A stretch of 64,000 nt of DNA from Crocodylus rhombifer (lineage: Eukaryota; Chordata; Crocodylia; Crocodylidae): the NCBI GenBank assembly GCA_038503035.1, contig JAVSML010000983.1, forward strand, positions 49,660-113,659, given 5' to 3'. Positions 8,703-17,464 of this stretch are shown here, piece by piece (position 1 is the stretch's first letter; each line of letters starts with the position of its first letter). A model generated the notes under the pieces. That model was given only the letters and a program-made list of their open reading frames with translations, ran no database searches and had not been told where the DNA came from. The position numbers and the translations under genes were made by a program.

Positions 8703-11359
8703 AGGCATCAAAGTCCCTGCAAGCTGATGCTGGCGACCAGCATGGACAGCTAGAGACCCTCTGGGTAAAAATTCGTGGGGAATTCGGCACAGGGGACACA
8801 ACGGTGGGAGTCTACTACAGACCTCCCACTTAAAGTCCCGGGCTTGACCTGGAGTTCGCCCGGGAACTGACTGAGGCCGCTTGCTCCAGGACCTTGGTTG
8901 TCATGGGTGACTTCAATTACCCGGACAGCTCGTGGGAAGATCACTCAGCTAAATCTGAGCGGGCGCAAAGCTTTCTCTCGTGCGTGGATGACCTCTACCT
9001 GACCCAAGAAGTCTATGGGCCAACGAGAGGCAAAGCGCTGCTTGACCTGGTGCTGGCTACGGGAGACGACCTAATCGGCGACCTACTGATTGATGGGAAG
9101 TTGGGTGACAGCGACCACGAGCTGATCACCTTCACCATCCACCGTAAAGCTGGCAAGTCAGTCAGCAACACAGAAGTCCTTGACTTCAGAAAAGCCGACT
9201 TTGACAAGCTCAAGAGGCTAGTCGGTCAGGCCCTCAGGGACCATGACCCCAGGGAGATGGGAGTTCAAGAAGAGTGGTTGCTTCTCAAGGAAGCGATCCT
9301 CATTGCACAAGCTAAATCTATTCCAACACGGAGGAAAGGCAGCAAGAAGGCACAGCAGCCCCCCTGGCTCTCCAGAGACCTAGCGGACCTACTGTGGCTA
9401 AAAAGGAAAGCCTACAAAGGATGGAGGACGGGATTCACCTCCAAGGAGGATTACTCCGCGCTGGTCCGGTCCTGCAGGGAGCAAACCAGGAAAGCCAAGG
9501 CTGCAACTGAACTCCAACTAGCTTCAGGCATCAAGGACAACAAAAAGTCCTTTTTCAGGTATGTGGGGAGCCGGAGGAAAAGCAAGGGCAATGTTGGACC
9601 CCTGCTAAACCAGATAGGGCAACTGACAACTGACACCCAGGAAAAAGCCAACCTATTAAATAAGTACTTTGCGTCAGTCTTTCATCAGTCACATGGGATG
9701 CCCATGCCTGCTATGGGACAGGGAAATCTGGGTGAGGGGAATCCCCTACCCTCCATCAATGCTGACCTCGTGAAGGAACACCTTGAGAAGCTGGATACCT
9801 TCAAGTCAGCTGGCCCTGACAGCCTGCACCCCAGGGTACTCAAGGAGCTGGTGAGTGTCATAGCCCAGCCCCTGGCACGGATCTTTGAAAACTCCTGGCG
9901 CTCTGGTGTAGTGCCCGAAGACTGGAAGAAGGCCAATGTGGTGCCGATCTTCAAGAAAGAGAGGAGAGTGGATCCGGCTAACTACAGGCCCATTAGCCTG
10001 ACTTCTATCCTGGGGAAGATCTTAGAAAAGTTTATTAAGGAGGCCATCCTCAAGGGACTGGCCCAGGCTAACATTCTAAGGGACAGCCAGCACGGGTTTG
10101 TTGTGGGTAGGTCTTGTTTGACCAATCTCATTTCCTTCTATGACCAGGTGACCTATCACCTGGACAAGGGAGAAGAGATTGATGTCATATATCTTGACTT
10201 CAAAAAAGCTTTTGATCTGGTATCCCATGATCACCTCTTGGCCAAACTGCCCAGTTGTGGCCTTGGCTCCACCACAATCCGCTGGCTGGGAAATTGGCTT
10301 CATGGTCGGACCCAGAGGGTTGTGATTGATGGCAGTCACTCATCATGGTACCCTGTGACCAGTGGGGTCCCTCAAGGCTCTGTCCTGGGACCCATACTGT
10401 TCAACATCTTCATTAATGATGTGGACATTGGAGTTAGGAGTGGACTGGCCAAGTTCGCCGATGACACCAAACTTTGGGGCAAAGCATCCACGCCAGAAGA
10501 TAGGCGGGTGATCCAAGCTGACCTGGACAAGCTCAGCAAATGGGCAGATGAGAACCTCATGGTGTTTAACACCGAAAAATGCAAGGTTCTCCACCTTGGG
10601 AGGAAAAACCTGCAGCACCCTTATAGGCTCGGCAGTGCTACGTTGGTTAGCACTACAGAAGAAAAAGACTTGGGGGTCATCATTGACCACAAGATGAACA
10701 TGAGCCTGCAATGCGATGCTGCAGCTAGTAAAGCGACCAAAATGCTGGCGTGCATCCATAGATGCTTCTCGAGCAAATCCCGGGACGTCATTCTCCCCTT
10801 GTACTCGGCCTTGGTGAGGCCGCAGCTGGAGTACTGCGTCCAGTTTTGGGCTCCACAATTCAAAAAGGATGTGGAGAAGCTTGAGAGAGTCCAGAGGAGA
10901 GCCACGCGCATGATCAGAGGTCAGGGAAACAGATCTTACGATGACAGGCTGAGAGCCATGGGACTCTTTAGCCTGGAAAAGCGCAGGCTCAGGGGTGATC
11001 TGATGGCCACCTACAAGTTTATCAGGGGTGACCACCAGGATCTGGTGGAATGTCTGTTCACCAGAACGCCCCAAGGGATGACGAGGTCGAACGGTCACAA
11101 ACTCCTGCAAGACCGCTTCAGGCTGGACGTAAGGAAGAATTTCTTTACTGTCCGAGCCCCCAAGGTCTGGAACAGTCTGCCAGCGGAGGTGGTTCAAGCA
11201 CCTACATTGAACACCTTCAAGAGTAAATTGGATGCTTATCTTGCTGGGACCCTATGAGCCCAGCTGACTTCCTGCCCTTTGGGCAGGGGGCTGGACTCGA
11301 TGATCTCCTGAGGTCCCTTCCAGCCCTAATGTCTATGAAATCTATGAAAATCTATGAAA
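8703..11359 (+). mobile_element. CR1 LINE, 5'-truncated, inserted in the gypsy RT gene
   Basis: The copy starts inside the endonuclease coding part of ORF2 and runs to a typical CR1 3' end (GATGATCTCCTGAGGTCCCT, then three copies of a TCTATGAAA unit at about 11333-11359). It lies antiparallel to the host gypsy element. The gypsy RT is readable right up to both junctions (RT N-terminal part above 11360, FPMPRIEEM below 8702), so the insertion point is clear. CR1 elements rarely leave clear target duplications and none is evident. It is the least decayed element in the window. Confidence 0.95.
8894..11257 (+). CDS. CR1 ORF2 protein (endonuclease end plus reverse transcriptase), 5'-truncated
   Basis: This 787-codon open frame encodes the bulk of CR1 ORF2, which in full-length elements nicks target DNA and reverse-transcribes the LINE RNA. 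Residues 1-85 are the C-terminal part of the APE-type endonuclease, with GDFNYPDSSW and the GDSDHELI box. RT follows: NYRPISLTS (about 360), HGFVVGRSCLTNL, DVIYLDFKKAFD, SGVPQGSVLGPILFN and the intact catalytic FADD at residues 521-524 (10454-10465). The C-terminus has the usual CR1 ending FFTVRAPKVWNSLPAEVV. Reading upstream in the same frame, endonuclease coding continues to about 8729 but is cut by a TAA at 8831-8833. The start chosen is just the first ATG after that stop, not a natural start. The missing 5' part and the stop make it unable to mobilise. Confidence 0.93.
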   Translation: MVVMGDFNYPDSSWEDHSAKSERAQSFLSCVDDLYLTQEVYGPTRGKALLDLVLATGDDLIGDLLIDGKLGDSDHELITFTIHRKAGKSVSNTEVLDFRKADFDKLKRLVGQALRDHDPREMGVQEEWLLLKEAILIAQAKSIPTRRKGSKKAQQPPWLSRDLADLLWLKRKAYKGWRTGFTSKEDYSALVRSCREQTRKAKAATELQLASGIKDNKKSFFRYVGSRRKSKGNVGPLLNQIGQLTTDTQEKANLLNKYFASVFHQSHGMPMPAMGQGNLGEGNPLPSINADLVKEHLEKLDTFKSAGPDSLHPRVLKELVSVIAQPLARIFENSWRSGVVPEDWKKANVVPIFKKERRVDPANYRPISLTSILGKILEKFIKEAILKGLAQANILRDSQHGFVVGRSCLTNLISFYDQVTYHLDKGEEIDVIYLDFKKAFDLVSHDHLLAKLPSCGLGSTTIRWLGNWLHGRTQRVVIDGSHSSWYPVTSGVPQGSVLGPILFNIFINDVDIGVRSGLAKFADDTKLWGKASTPEDRRVIQADLDKLSKWADENLMVFNTEKCKVLHLGRKNLQHPYRLGSATLVSTTEEKDLGVIIDHKMNMSLQCDAAASKATKMLACIHRCFSSKSRDVILPLYSALVRPQLEYCVQFWAPQFKKDVEKLERVQRRATRMIRGQGNRSYDDRLRAMGLFSLEKRRLRGDLMATYKFIRGDHQDLVECLFTRTPQGMTRSNGHKLLQDRFRLDVRKNFFTVRAPKVWNSLPAEVVQAPTLNTFKSKLDAYLAGTL

Positions 11360-11720
11360 GGCCGCCACCTCATTAACCTTTCTACACAGACTTGTATGGT
11401 ACCATCTGCTTTCAGAACTATCACAAGCAGGCTTCACCATGAACTTCAGGACTCCTATATAATTCCCACCTCTAGCATTTAAGTGATTTCTCATCTCACA
11501 GCTTTCCAGAAATGTTGGGGTAGCCTCCTCCTGTGGTCTGTGATCATGCACCCTTCAGGGGTCCTGATCTCATGTATTACCCCCTTGGTTCTCCATGGTC
11601 TGGCCTGAAATACATCGGGGAATTCCCTGATTAGTCGCATTAGTTCATCTTTCTGGGTTGTTTCTCCTCTTTTGGGGTGCCCCTTGGACCAGCCTTCAGA
11701 AATAATATCTATTTCCCCTC
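11360..11720 (-). pseudogene. pol: Gmr1-like pol: linker and N-terminal RT
   Basis: Minus-strand translation gives DIISEGWSKGHPKRGE, then EFPDVFQARPWRTKG and VIHEIRTPEG, the conserved run-in to vertebrate gypsy RT. IVLKADGTIQVCV and NEVAA follow, just before the CR1 junction. A stop and a shift occur near 11430. The piece joins the integrase end (11729) to the RT body (8702) and shows that integrase and RT are adjacent in this order within one element. Confidence 0.85.
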
Positions 11721-11728
11721 ATGGCTTA

Positions 11729-12405
11729 TGACCATAGACCAACTTGAACAAGGTATACCCCATTGAGGCACATGGAGCTTCTCTGACTGCAAACAATAAC
11801 AGAGATAACATCAACTCCCACTTTCATGGATCTCTCTGGATAGAGGCCCAGAGCATGTCCTTCAAGGTTCTGTTAAACCTCTCTACTGATTCTTCCATCT
11901 GAGGATGATAAACAGAGGTTCTAAGCTGCTTTATTCTGAGCGTCTTACACACTCGCCTTAGTTCCCTCGACATGAATGTCTTGTCTTGATCAGTTAAAAT
12001 TTTGCAGGGAATCCCTACCCTTGATACCCACTTCATTAATTCCCCTGCTACCTTTGGCACAGTAATATTTTGTAACGGTATCACTTTTGGGAAATGCGTT
12101 GCATAACCTATCTTAACCAGGACATACTGATACCCCACCACACTCTTAGGAAAAGGGCCTGCAATATCCAAGGCAATTGCCTCAAAGGGACCTTCTGCAT
12201 GGGGCATCAGCAACACGGCAACCCATGCTAGTTTATACCTCTATACCCTCTGACACTCTGGGCATTCTTTGCAGTATCTCTTGACTAACTTATAAATCCC
12301 TGGCCAAAAAAACTCTTTGTTTCAACTGTGCCACCGTCTTATCACAGCCCAAATGGCCTCCCACGGGCAGTGCATGGACTATTTCCAAAACCGTGATCAA
12401 TAGTG
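11729..12405 (-). pseudogene. pol: Gmr1-like integrase
   Basis: The N-terminal HHCC zinc-binding domain is visible: HALPVGGHLG with histidines at about 12376 and 12355, then CKECPEC at about 12253-12270. The catalytic core has all three acidic residues: ALDIAGP (Asp, codon 12168-12166), LTDQDKTF, and the Glu of SVERFN, with exactly 35 residues between the last two (D-35-E). After a stop at 11824 a shifted frame continues FAVREAPCASMGY and LVYGHKP, the conserved integrase C-terminal part, followed by a TGA. The core is better preserved than the RT active site. The domain lies 5' of RT, unlike standard Ty3/gypsy. Confidence 0.9.
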
Positions 12406-12749
12406 TCTTGGAACCAAAATCGGTGCCACTTTTTCTTCTCCCTTGCCTTTATCTATCCGATACAGGATTCCATTCCTTACCTCAAACCAGGGTAGTGCCT
12501 CCACCAATTCCAGTCTGAGCACCTCTTCCTCCGTTCGAGCTAGGTTCTTTTCATAGATGTTATGAAACAATGGCTCCCACTCTTGGTGCTCTCAAAAATG
12601 GCCTTCTCCTATTATTTCTTCGACGTCTATTTACTTCATCAGCCCCGGCCATTTCTGGGGCTACATCTCTGGCCCCAGCCAAAGCTACCACCCTGCCTAC
12701 CACAATCTTGGGCACTTAGTTCCCCCATTACCTTTGTGTCAACTTCTTT
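12406..12749 (-). pseudogene. Gmr1-like pol spacer between protease and integrase
   Basis: No domain is recognised. Its position between protease and integrase, and the patchy coding look on the minus strand, suggest decayed pol linker. Confidence 0.5.
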
Positions 12750-12995
12750 TAAATGTGGCCAGTCAACAGCATAGGGCATGGGAGTGATTCAGCCAGACCC
12801 ACTGCAATCTCTTCCATTTGGCTCAGAATTGTTAACCTCATTCTCTTTCTTTGATAAGTGTAGGAGGCCCCGTGAATGTGACCATATTTACTGGGGTCAT
12901 TGTCTCCCCCATTTCTGGGGTTACTAAATTGGCCCTTATCATTGTCTGAGTGCACCCAGTATCAACCACCATGAGCACCACCAGATCCTCTATCC
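12750..12995 (-). pseudogene. pol: Gmr1-like aspartic protease
   Basis: Minus-strand translation contains LMVVDTGCTQTMIRANLV; the active-site Asp-Thr-Gly is at 12963-12955. After a shift near 12840 the frame continues EIAVGLAESLPCPMLL, matching the second half of retropepsins of this group, which end in a VGL...LPYPVVLG-like motif. It lies between the CCHC nucleocapsid and integrase, as expected. The frameshift would disable it. Confidence 0.82.
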
Positions 12996-13026
12996 TTATT
13001 TGGTGGTGCTCTCACCTTCCCTGGAA

Positions 13027-13526
13027 ATTCATAGATTTCATAGATTTCATAGACATTAGGGCTGGAAGGGACCTCGGGAGATCATCAAGTCCAGCCCCCT
13101 ACCCAAAGGGCAGGAAGTCAGCTGGGGTCATAGGATCCCAGCAACATAAGCATCCAATTTACTCTGGAAGGTGTTCAATGTAGGTGCTTGAACCACCTCC
13201 GCTGGCAGACTGTTCCAGACCTTGGGGGCTCGGACAGTAAAGAAATTCTTCCTTATGTCCAGCCTGAAACAGTCTTGCAGGAGTTTGTGACCGTTCGACC
13301 TCGTAATCCCTTGGAGCGCTCTGGTGAACAGACGTTCCCCCAGATCCTGGTGGTCACCCCGATAAACTTATAGGTGGCCATCAGATCACCCCTGAGCCTG
13401 CGCTTTTCTAGGCTAAAGAGTCCCGTGGCTCTCAGCCTGTCATCGTAAGATCTGTTTCCCTGACCTCTGATCATGCGCGTGGCTCTCCTCTGGACTCTCT
13501 CAAGCTTCTCCACATCCTTTTTGAAG
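13027..13526 (-). mobile_element. CR1 3' fragment, minus strand, young subfamily
   Basis: The reverse complement matches the 3' end of the CR1 at 8703-11359 almost base for base: the end of ORF2 (LERVQRRATRMIRGQGNRSY) through FKSKL and the tail of repeated TTTCATAGA on the plus strand (13027-13052). It is 5'-truncated at about 13526, where an opposite-strand CR1 fragment begins. It is inserted between the nucleocapsid and protease of the gypsy element. Confidence 0.92.
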
Positions 13527-13665
13527 AGGAGACTGGATAGGCACCTGGCTGGGGTCTTATGGCCCCCATCACCCCCAGTGGCCCTCCCTCCTTTCTGCCT
13601 ATGGCAGGTTGTTGGCCTAGATGATCTGTCTAGGTCCCTTCCAACTCATTGATTCTATGATTCTA
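13527..13665 (+). mobile_element. CR1 3' end fragment, plus strand, different subfamily
   Basis: The sequence GAGACTGGATAGGCACCTGG through GATGATCTGTCTAGGTCCCT and GATTCTATGATTCTA is the C-terminal codons and 3' UTR of a CR1. Its tail is the ATTCTATG type rather than the TCTATGAAA type of its neighbour. It meets the minus-strand copy back to back at about 13526. Confidence 0.85.
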
Positions 13666-13929
13666 CTTCCACAGTAGGCTTGGCCTTATGCCATGGCCCC
13701 TCATACCTCCCAAAACTGCAATCCATCTGCTCCTTGTGAGGGGGCTCATGTGCCCCTTCATTTCCTCCCCTTTTGTTGCAGTATCTGGCTATGTGCCCCC
13801 TCTCTCCACACATGAAACATACCACAACCCTGGCATCCCAGCTTCTGGTATTCCTAGCACTCAGTCTTTCTCCCTCATTATGTTACCCTGTGGGGTCAGG
13901 CCAACACTCAGGATCTCAATATTGCACTG
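13666..13929 (-). pseudogene. gag: Gmr1-like Gag nucleocapsid with CCHC zinc knuckle
   Basis: Minus-strand translation gives CFMCGERGHIARYC, a perfect CX2CX4HX4C knuckle, at 13819-13778, followed by NKRGGNEG and further basic/polar residues. This is the RNA-binding C-terminal end of Gag. It is separated from the capsid part by about 1.8 kb of inserted LTR-like DNA (13930-15780). Confidence 0.85.
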
Positions 13930-13984
13930 TTAGACAGGAGGGTGTGGTATACAGTTGCACATGCACATGTTCAAAAATCAGTTA

Positions 13985-14265
13985 GGTGCATACACACACA
14001 CTAGGTGCGTACTACACACACTACCAACTCAGGCACACACACACATCCAAAATTACTAGCCTAGACATACACACCTATCACCAATTCAAGCACCTATACA
14101 CTATACACACCAAAAGTTAGACAAAAATCAATTGTCAATACCCATACACCCAACACACATACACGGATCACTAATTCATATATCACACACACAATGACAT
14201 ATATATATATTCATCAGTTCATACAAAAACCACCCACCTACACATACACACAGGTGAGTTCCTAA
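13985..14265. repeat. CA-rich low-complexity tract
   Basis: Long interrupted runs of CACACA and ATATAT with CACACATACAC variants occur here, within the LTR-like insertion. Confidence 0.8.
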
Positions 14266-15756
14266 CTTAGGTGGTGTGGAGTGTATGTGTGTGCCTAGGG
14301 TATTTGGGATACCTAGGGTGCTTGGTGACTATGGGAGGGGGAATCAAGGATCAAAGATCTCCAGAAGGAGGGAGATGGATGGGGGTTAAAATGAGACAGT
14401 GAAAGTGCCAGGAGTGAAAGTTGCTGGGGCCAGGATTAGAAATGTCAGACTTGAGGGGAACTGGGGTTACTTAAGGTCAACTGGCCCCAAGGTTACTTGA
14501 GGTCACTGGTGAAAGGGGAAAAGCCCAGTGGCAAGGAAGAGACAGCCAGGAATGAAACTGAGGCAGAAACCTGGGAGCTCAGAGCCAGAAACTGAAGCAG
14601 ACAGCTGAGAGATTGGGGCTGGAAACTGAGGCAGACAGCTGAGAGATCAGGGGACAGATACATGGTGGCAATGGGGAAACAGTCAGGAAACAGACAAAAA
14701 TCCAGCTCGGGGTTTCAAAATAACAGGTTTATTAAACAGGTTTATTAAACACTGCCCTATGAAGTTATTGGTTCCCACACATGCACACACACAATTACTC
14801 ACAATGGTAGCAGGAGAAAGAGACTCAGCGGACAGGTTGGAGTCCAGGTAGGGAAGAGAAACAGAGTCCAAGTCCTTGGCTGAAGAGAGGGTAGGGATGA
14901 TATCTACCTATCCAGGCTGGAAGGGTGTCCTTGATGGCCAGTTGGGATCTTTGTCCAGCAGGTATTGATAGGCAGCGTGATGTGGAGCAGGTTTGCTCCA
15001 GGTGAAGACGGCATTCCCAGTGGGTCTGTCTTCCCTTCCCCCTTTTATAGGGGCAGACCTTCTGTGACCCCAGTGGCAGGGGTCCTGCCCAAACAAGGGC
15101 CAGGCCCTGGTGCTGAGCATATGCATTCCAAGTCAGGACATGCAGTTTCAGGTGTCTGGAACGATGGCCTGGGTGGGATCTGCAGCAGTCTTTGTCTTTC
15201 AAATCTTGAGCCAGGGAGGATCAATGCAGGGTGATGGTGGGTTGTGGAGTTGATGGTTTGGTCATTCAAAGGGAGCTATTTTTAGACCTACTGCCATTGT
15301 CTTTCAAGCACCATCATTCATCCCCATTCATTCAGGGACTACCTTACATAGATGGGGTAGGTATGAGTCACACAGTTACAACACTTACAATAGTGTATGT
15401 CTGGGCAGGGGACACAAGATGGAGACTTGACAAGCACAATGGAAACTTGACATAACTTACGTTAACTTACATATGTAGGCCTAAATCATATAGTATCAGT
15501 AAAGCAGTAATATAGAACAGTAAAAATCAATATAAACATAATAATTATACAATATAAAAGAGAGGATATACATAACAGAGCACTTATTTGAAAAGGAGAA
15601 AAACAAAACAAATACAACTTGCTACCAAAATAAAATGCTGAAGCTTGTCTTATGTCTTAACTAACTTATACTTATTGATAGGGAATAGAGAAGGAGATAA
15701 AAAGTCAGAAATGGTTAGGGGAAGGGGAGGAAATGTATTTTTAAATAATAATAACG

Positions 15757-15776
15757 CCCCCCCCCCCCCCCCCCCC
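15757..15776. repeat. Poly-C tract (20 C)
   Basis: An uninterrupted run of 20 C lies at the edge between the inserted DNA and the gypsy capsid coding region. It may be part of the insertion or an expanded short C run. Confidence 0.9.
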
Positions 15777-15789
15777 AGAACTGGGGGTT

Positions 15790-16587
15790 TTGCTACAGTT
15801 ACACCACCCTTTAGTCCAGGCCTCAGCCCAGGCTGGGAGTCCTGTGCTCCCTATCCTTTCTCTTCTTGCTGGTTCATGATCGAACTCAGCATTGGTAAAA
15901 TCTTTTGCCACCCTTAAGGCTTCTGCTAGAGTGCAGGGCTGATGTCGTTTCACCCACTTCTGGGTATTTATCTCCAGGACCCTCACAAACTGCTCCAGAA
16001 CTACTATATCAACTACCTTTTCTGCTGTTTTGCCCTCAGGCTAAATCCACCAGGTGGCTGTATCCTTTAAAATCTGAGCTAATACCCTAGGCTGCGATTC
16101 TTCTGGTTTTTTCCTTGCCCTACATTTTTGTCTGTAAGTCTCAGAGGAAATTTCTAACCTATATGGGATGGCTTCCTTTACTTTCCCACAGCATGTGGCC
16201 TCTTCCCGGGATAGGGCTTGGTATGCCACCTGTGCAGGCCCGGTCAATAGAGGACCTAATTGTATTGCCAACTCTTTCCTGTCCCATCCTGCAACTATTG
16301 CCATTCTCTACAAAACCTTCCAGGAAGGCTTCTACATCATCAGACATGGTCATTTTCAGAAGCCTGGTCTCCTCTGCCACTGTATGAATAGCTATGGGTC
16401 GGGCCTTGAGTTTCTCACTGAGCTCCTGCTGACAGGAGAATAACATGATCCTGGCCTCTGCCTCTTGAACTCACACCTGCATGAGCTCTTCCATTTGGAC
16501 CTGCTGCCCCTGTAGTATTCTGACCATCAGAGTATGTGCTTGTTGCCAGTCTGCCTGTGGTTGTGGACCCATATTCATGGCTTCCAT
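15790..16587 (-). pseudogene. gag: Gmr1-like Gag: N-terminus and SCAN-like capsid
   Basis: The likely start is the Met at 16587 (MEAMNMGPQPQADW), a short distance after the LTR and primer site. The capsid part reads LLKMTMSDDVEAFLEGF, then in another frame GWDRKELAIQLGPLLTGPAQ, YQALSREEA and SSETYRQKCR. After an in-frame TAG comes PEGKTAEKVVDIVVLEQFVR and NTQKWVKRH. That last part has the spacing of the vertebrate SCAN domain (W, PE, T-E, VLEQF, then Q-WV); VLEQF is at about 15989-16003. The SCAN domain of vertebrate zinc-finger proteins is known to derive from capsids of this element group. Breaks: a stop near 16470, a shift near 16300 and the TAG near 16040. Confidence 0.88.
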
Positions 16588-16600
16588 TTCAATTCCAGGT

Positions 16601-16618
16601 TTCCCAGCCAAAGTACCA
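16601..16618 (-). promoter_or_regulatory. Candidate primer binding site
   Basis: On the minus strand TGGTACTTTGGCTGGGAA starts 6 bp after the 5' LTR end. It begins with TGG, as needed to pair with a tRNA CCA end. I could not match the remaining bases to a specific tRNA. Confidence 0.5.
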
Positions 16619-16624
16619 AAATTT

Positions 16625-17389
16625 TGTGCGTGGGGTTCCTGAATTGAGCACAAAATGAAATGTTAAGTCCTGCCCCCCTTGTCCTGATGTCTGTCTCACC
16701 TGCCATGACATGATGGGAGTAAATAAGGTGACACGAAATTGGGGGGGCTTACCAATTTTAATGAGGACTACTACACATTGCATCCCACTCAACTACCACC
16801 GTTCTTGGCTGCCACAGGCTGAGGTACCCATGGCAAGAACAGAGCTCAGTGTGTCTAACCCAAGTCCTACTGGGTGAACTCTGTCCCCCTCTGCACTGCA
16901 ACTCCATGCCCCAACTCTGCCCGGGCAGGCAAACCACAGATGGCTGCTGGTTCACTGCCACACACTGCCGTTGGCTATTTTTGTTTGTGCCTCTCTTCCA
17001 GGCTGGGTTAAGCTGTCTGGTGAGAGGTAATTGGGCGTTGTGTCTGCAACCCACCCTTTTTAGACTACGTCAAAGGAAAGTCTCTTACTTTGCCGGCCAG
17101 CACAGACTTTAATCCACTGCAACACTCATTCACTCCCGGCATTCCTGCAGCACCACTATTCACCTGTGAAGGGACTTCTCTCACTCTCCTTTCCAACCTG
17201 TCACTTCTTTATATGATGTCTCTTAACAAGCAATTAACACCTTCCCAGCATCTCCCTGCCATGAGGGGAAGTCCTTAATTGGCAATTACCAAGTCCATAG
17301 CGTGGCTCTTGTGCTGAACCACAAGTTCTAAAGGAATGGGGTGCTTCTCTCAGGCAGCTCTGCAACAGGTTCACTGCCTTCATATTACA
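16625..17389 (-). repeat. Full-length Gmr1 LTR shared by two element copies
   Basis: On the minus strand this 765-bp LTR starts TGTAATATGA and ends ACGCACA, with TG and CA ends. It is the 5' LTR of the element at 7026-17389. Because RNase H-end sequence and a polypurine tract lie just beyond it (17390 onward), it is also the 3' LTR of a second copy. A candidate TATA (CATATAAAG on the minus strand, complement of about 17208-17216) lies in the 298-bp part missing from the LTR at 7026. An ATTAAA lies at the complement of 16757-16762. Confidence 0.9.
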
Positions 17390-17464
17390 TACTTCCCCCT
17401 TTTGTTAGAGCATCCTAGTTGATTTATCTAACTGCAGCATCTCTTTTACAATCTTCTAGCTCCC

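Larger units (their letters stand above)
13930..15780 (-). mobile_element. LTR-like insertion within gag, about 1.85 kb
   Basis: This block splits capsid from nucleocapsid of the gypsy Gag. On the minus strand it has a TATA box CTATAAAAGG (complement of 15051-15060) and two AATAAA signals (complements of 14728-14733 and 14741-14746, inside a duplicated 13-bp unit). It also has a CA-rich AT-rich end (13980-14265) and a purine-rich stretch with a doubled GAAACTGAGGCAGA-type unit at about 14550-14650. The plus-strand left edge TGTTAGACAGG would correspond to a TCTAACA terminus. The right edge lies at a C20 tract and was not resolved. No target duplication was found. Confidence 0.5.
7026..17389 (-). 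mobile_element. Gmr1-like Ty3/gypsy LTR retrotransposon, full-length layout but degenerate
   Basis: On the minus strand the order is: LTR (17389-16625), candidate primer site, Gag (capsid, then CCHC), protease, integrase, RT, RNase H, polypurine tract, LTR (7499-7026). Integrase upstream of RT is the order that defines the Gmr1 group within Ty3/gypsy; ordinary gypsy elements have RT before integrase. The integrase-to-RT junction is continuous here, so the order is not a rearrangement. All genes carry stops or shifts. Three insertions break the element: CR1 at 8703-11359, two CR1 fragments at 13027-13665, and LTR-like DNA at about 13930-15780. Without these the element is about 5.2 kb. It cannot be active. 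Confidence 0.9.

Noticed and set aside
10343..11197. Open frame of 284 codons on the minus strand
   Set aside because: It is exactly antisense to the CR1 ORF2 and has no recognisable domain; the coding signal belongs to the plus strand.
11729..12405. Integrase as a separate element inserted beside the RT
   Set aside because: The translation runs from integrase into the RT run-in without an LTR, polypurine tract or duplication between them, which supports one element with Gmr1 order.
13985..14265. Regularly spaced short repeats considered as a CRISPR-like array
   Set aside because: The repeats are simple CA/TA runs of variable length and spacing in a eukaryotic genome.
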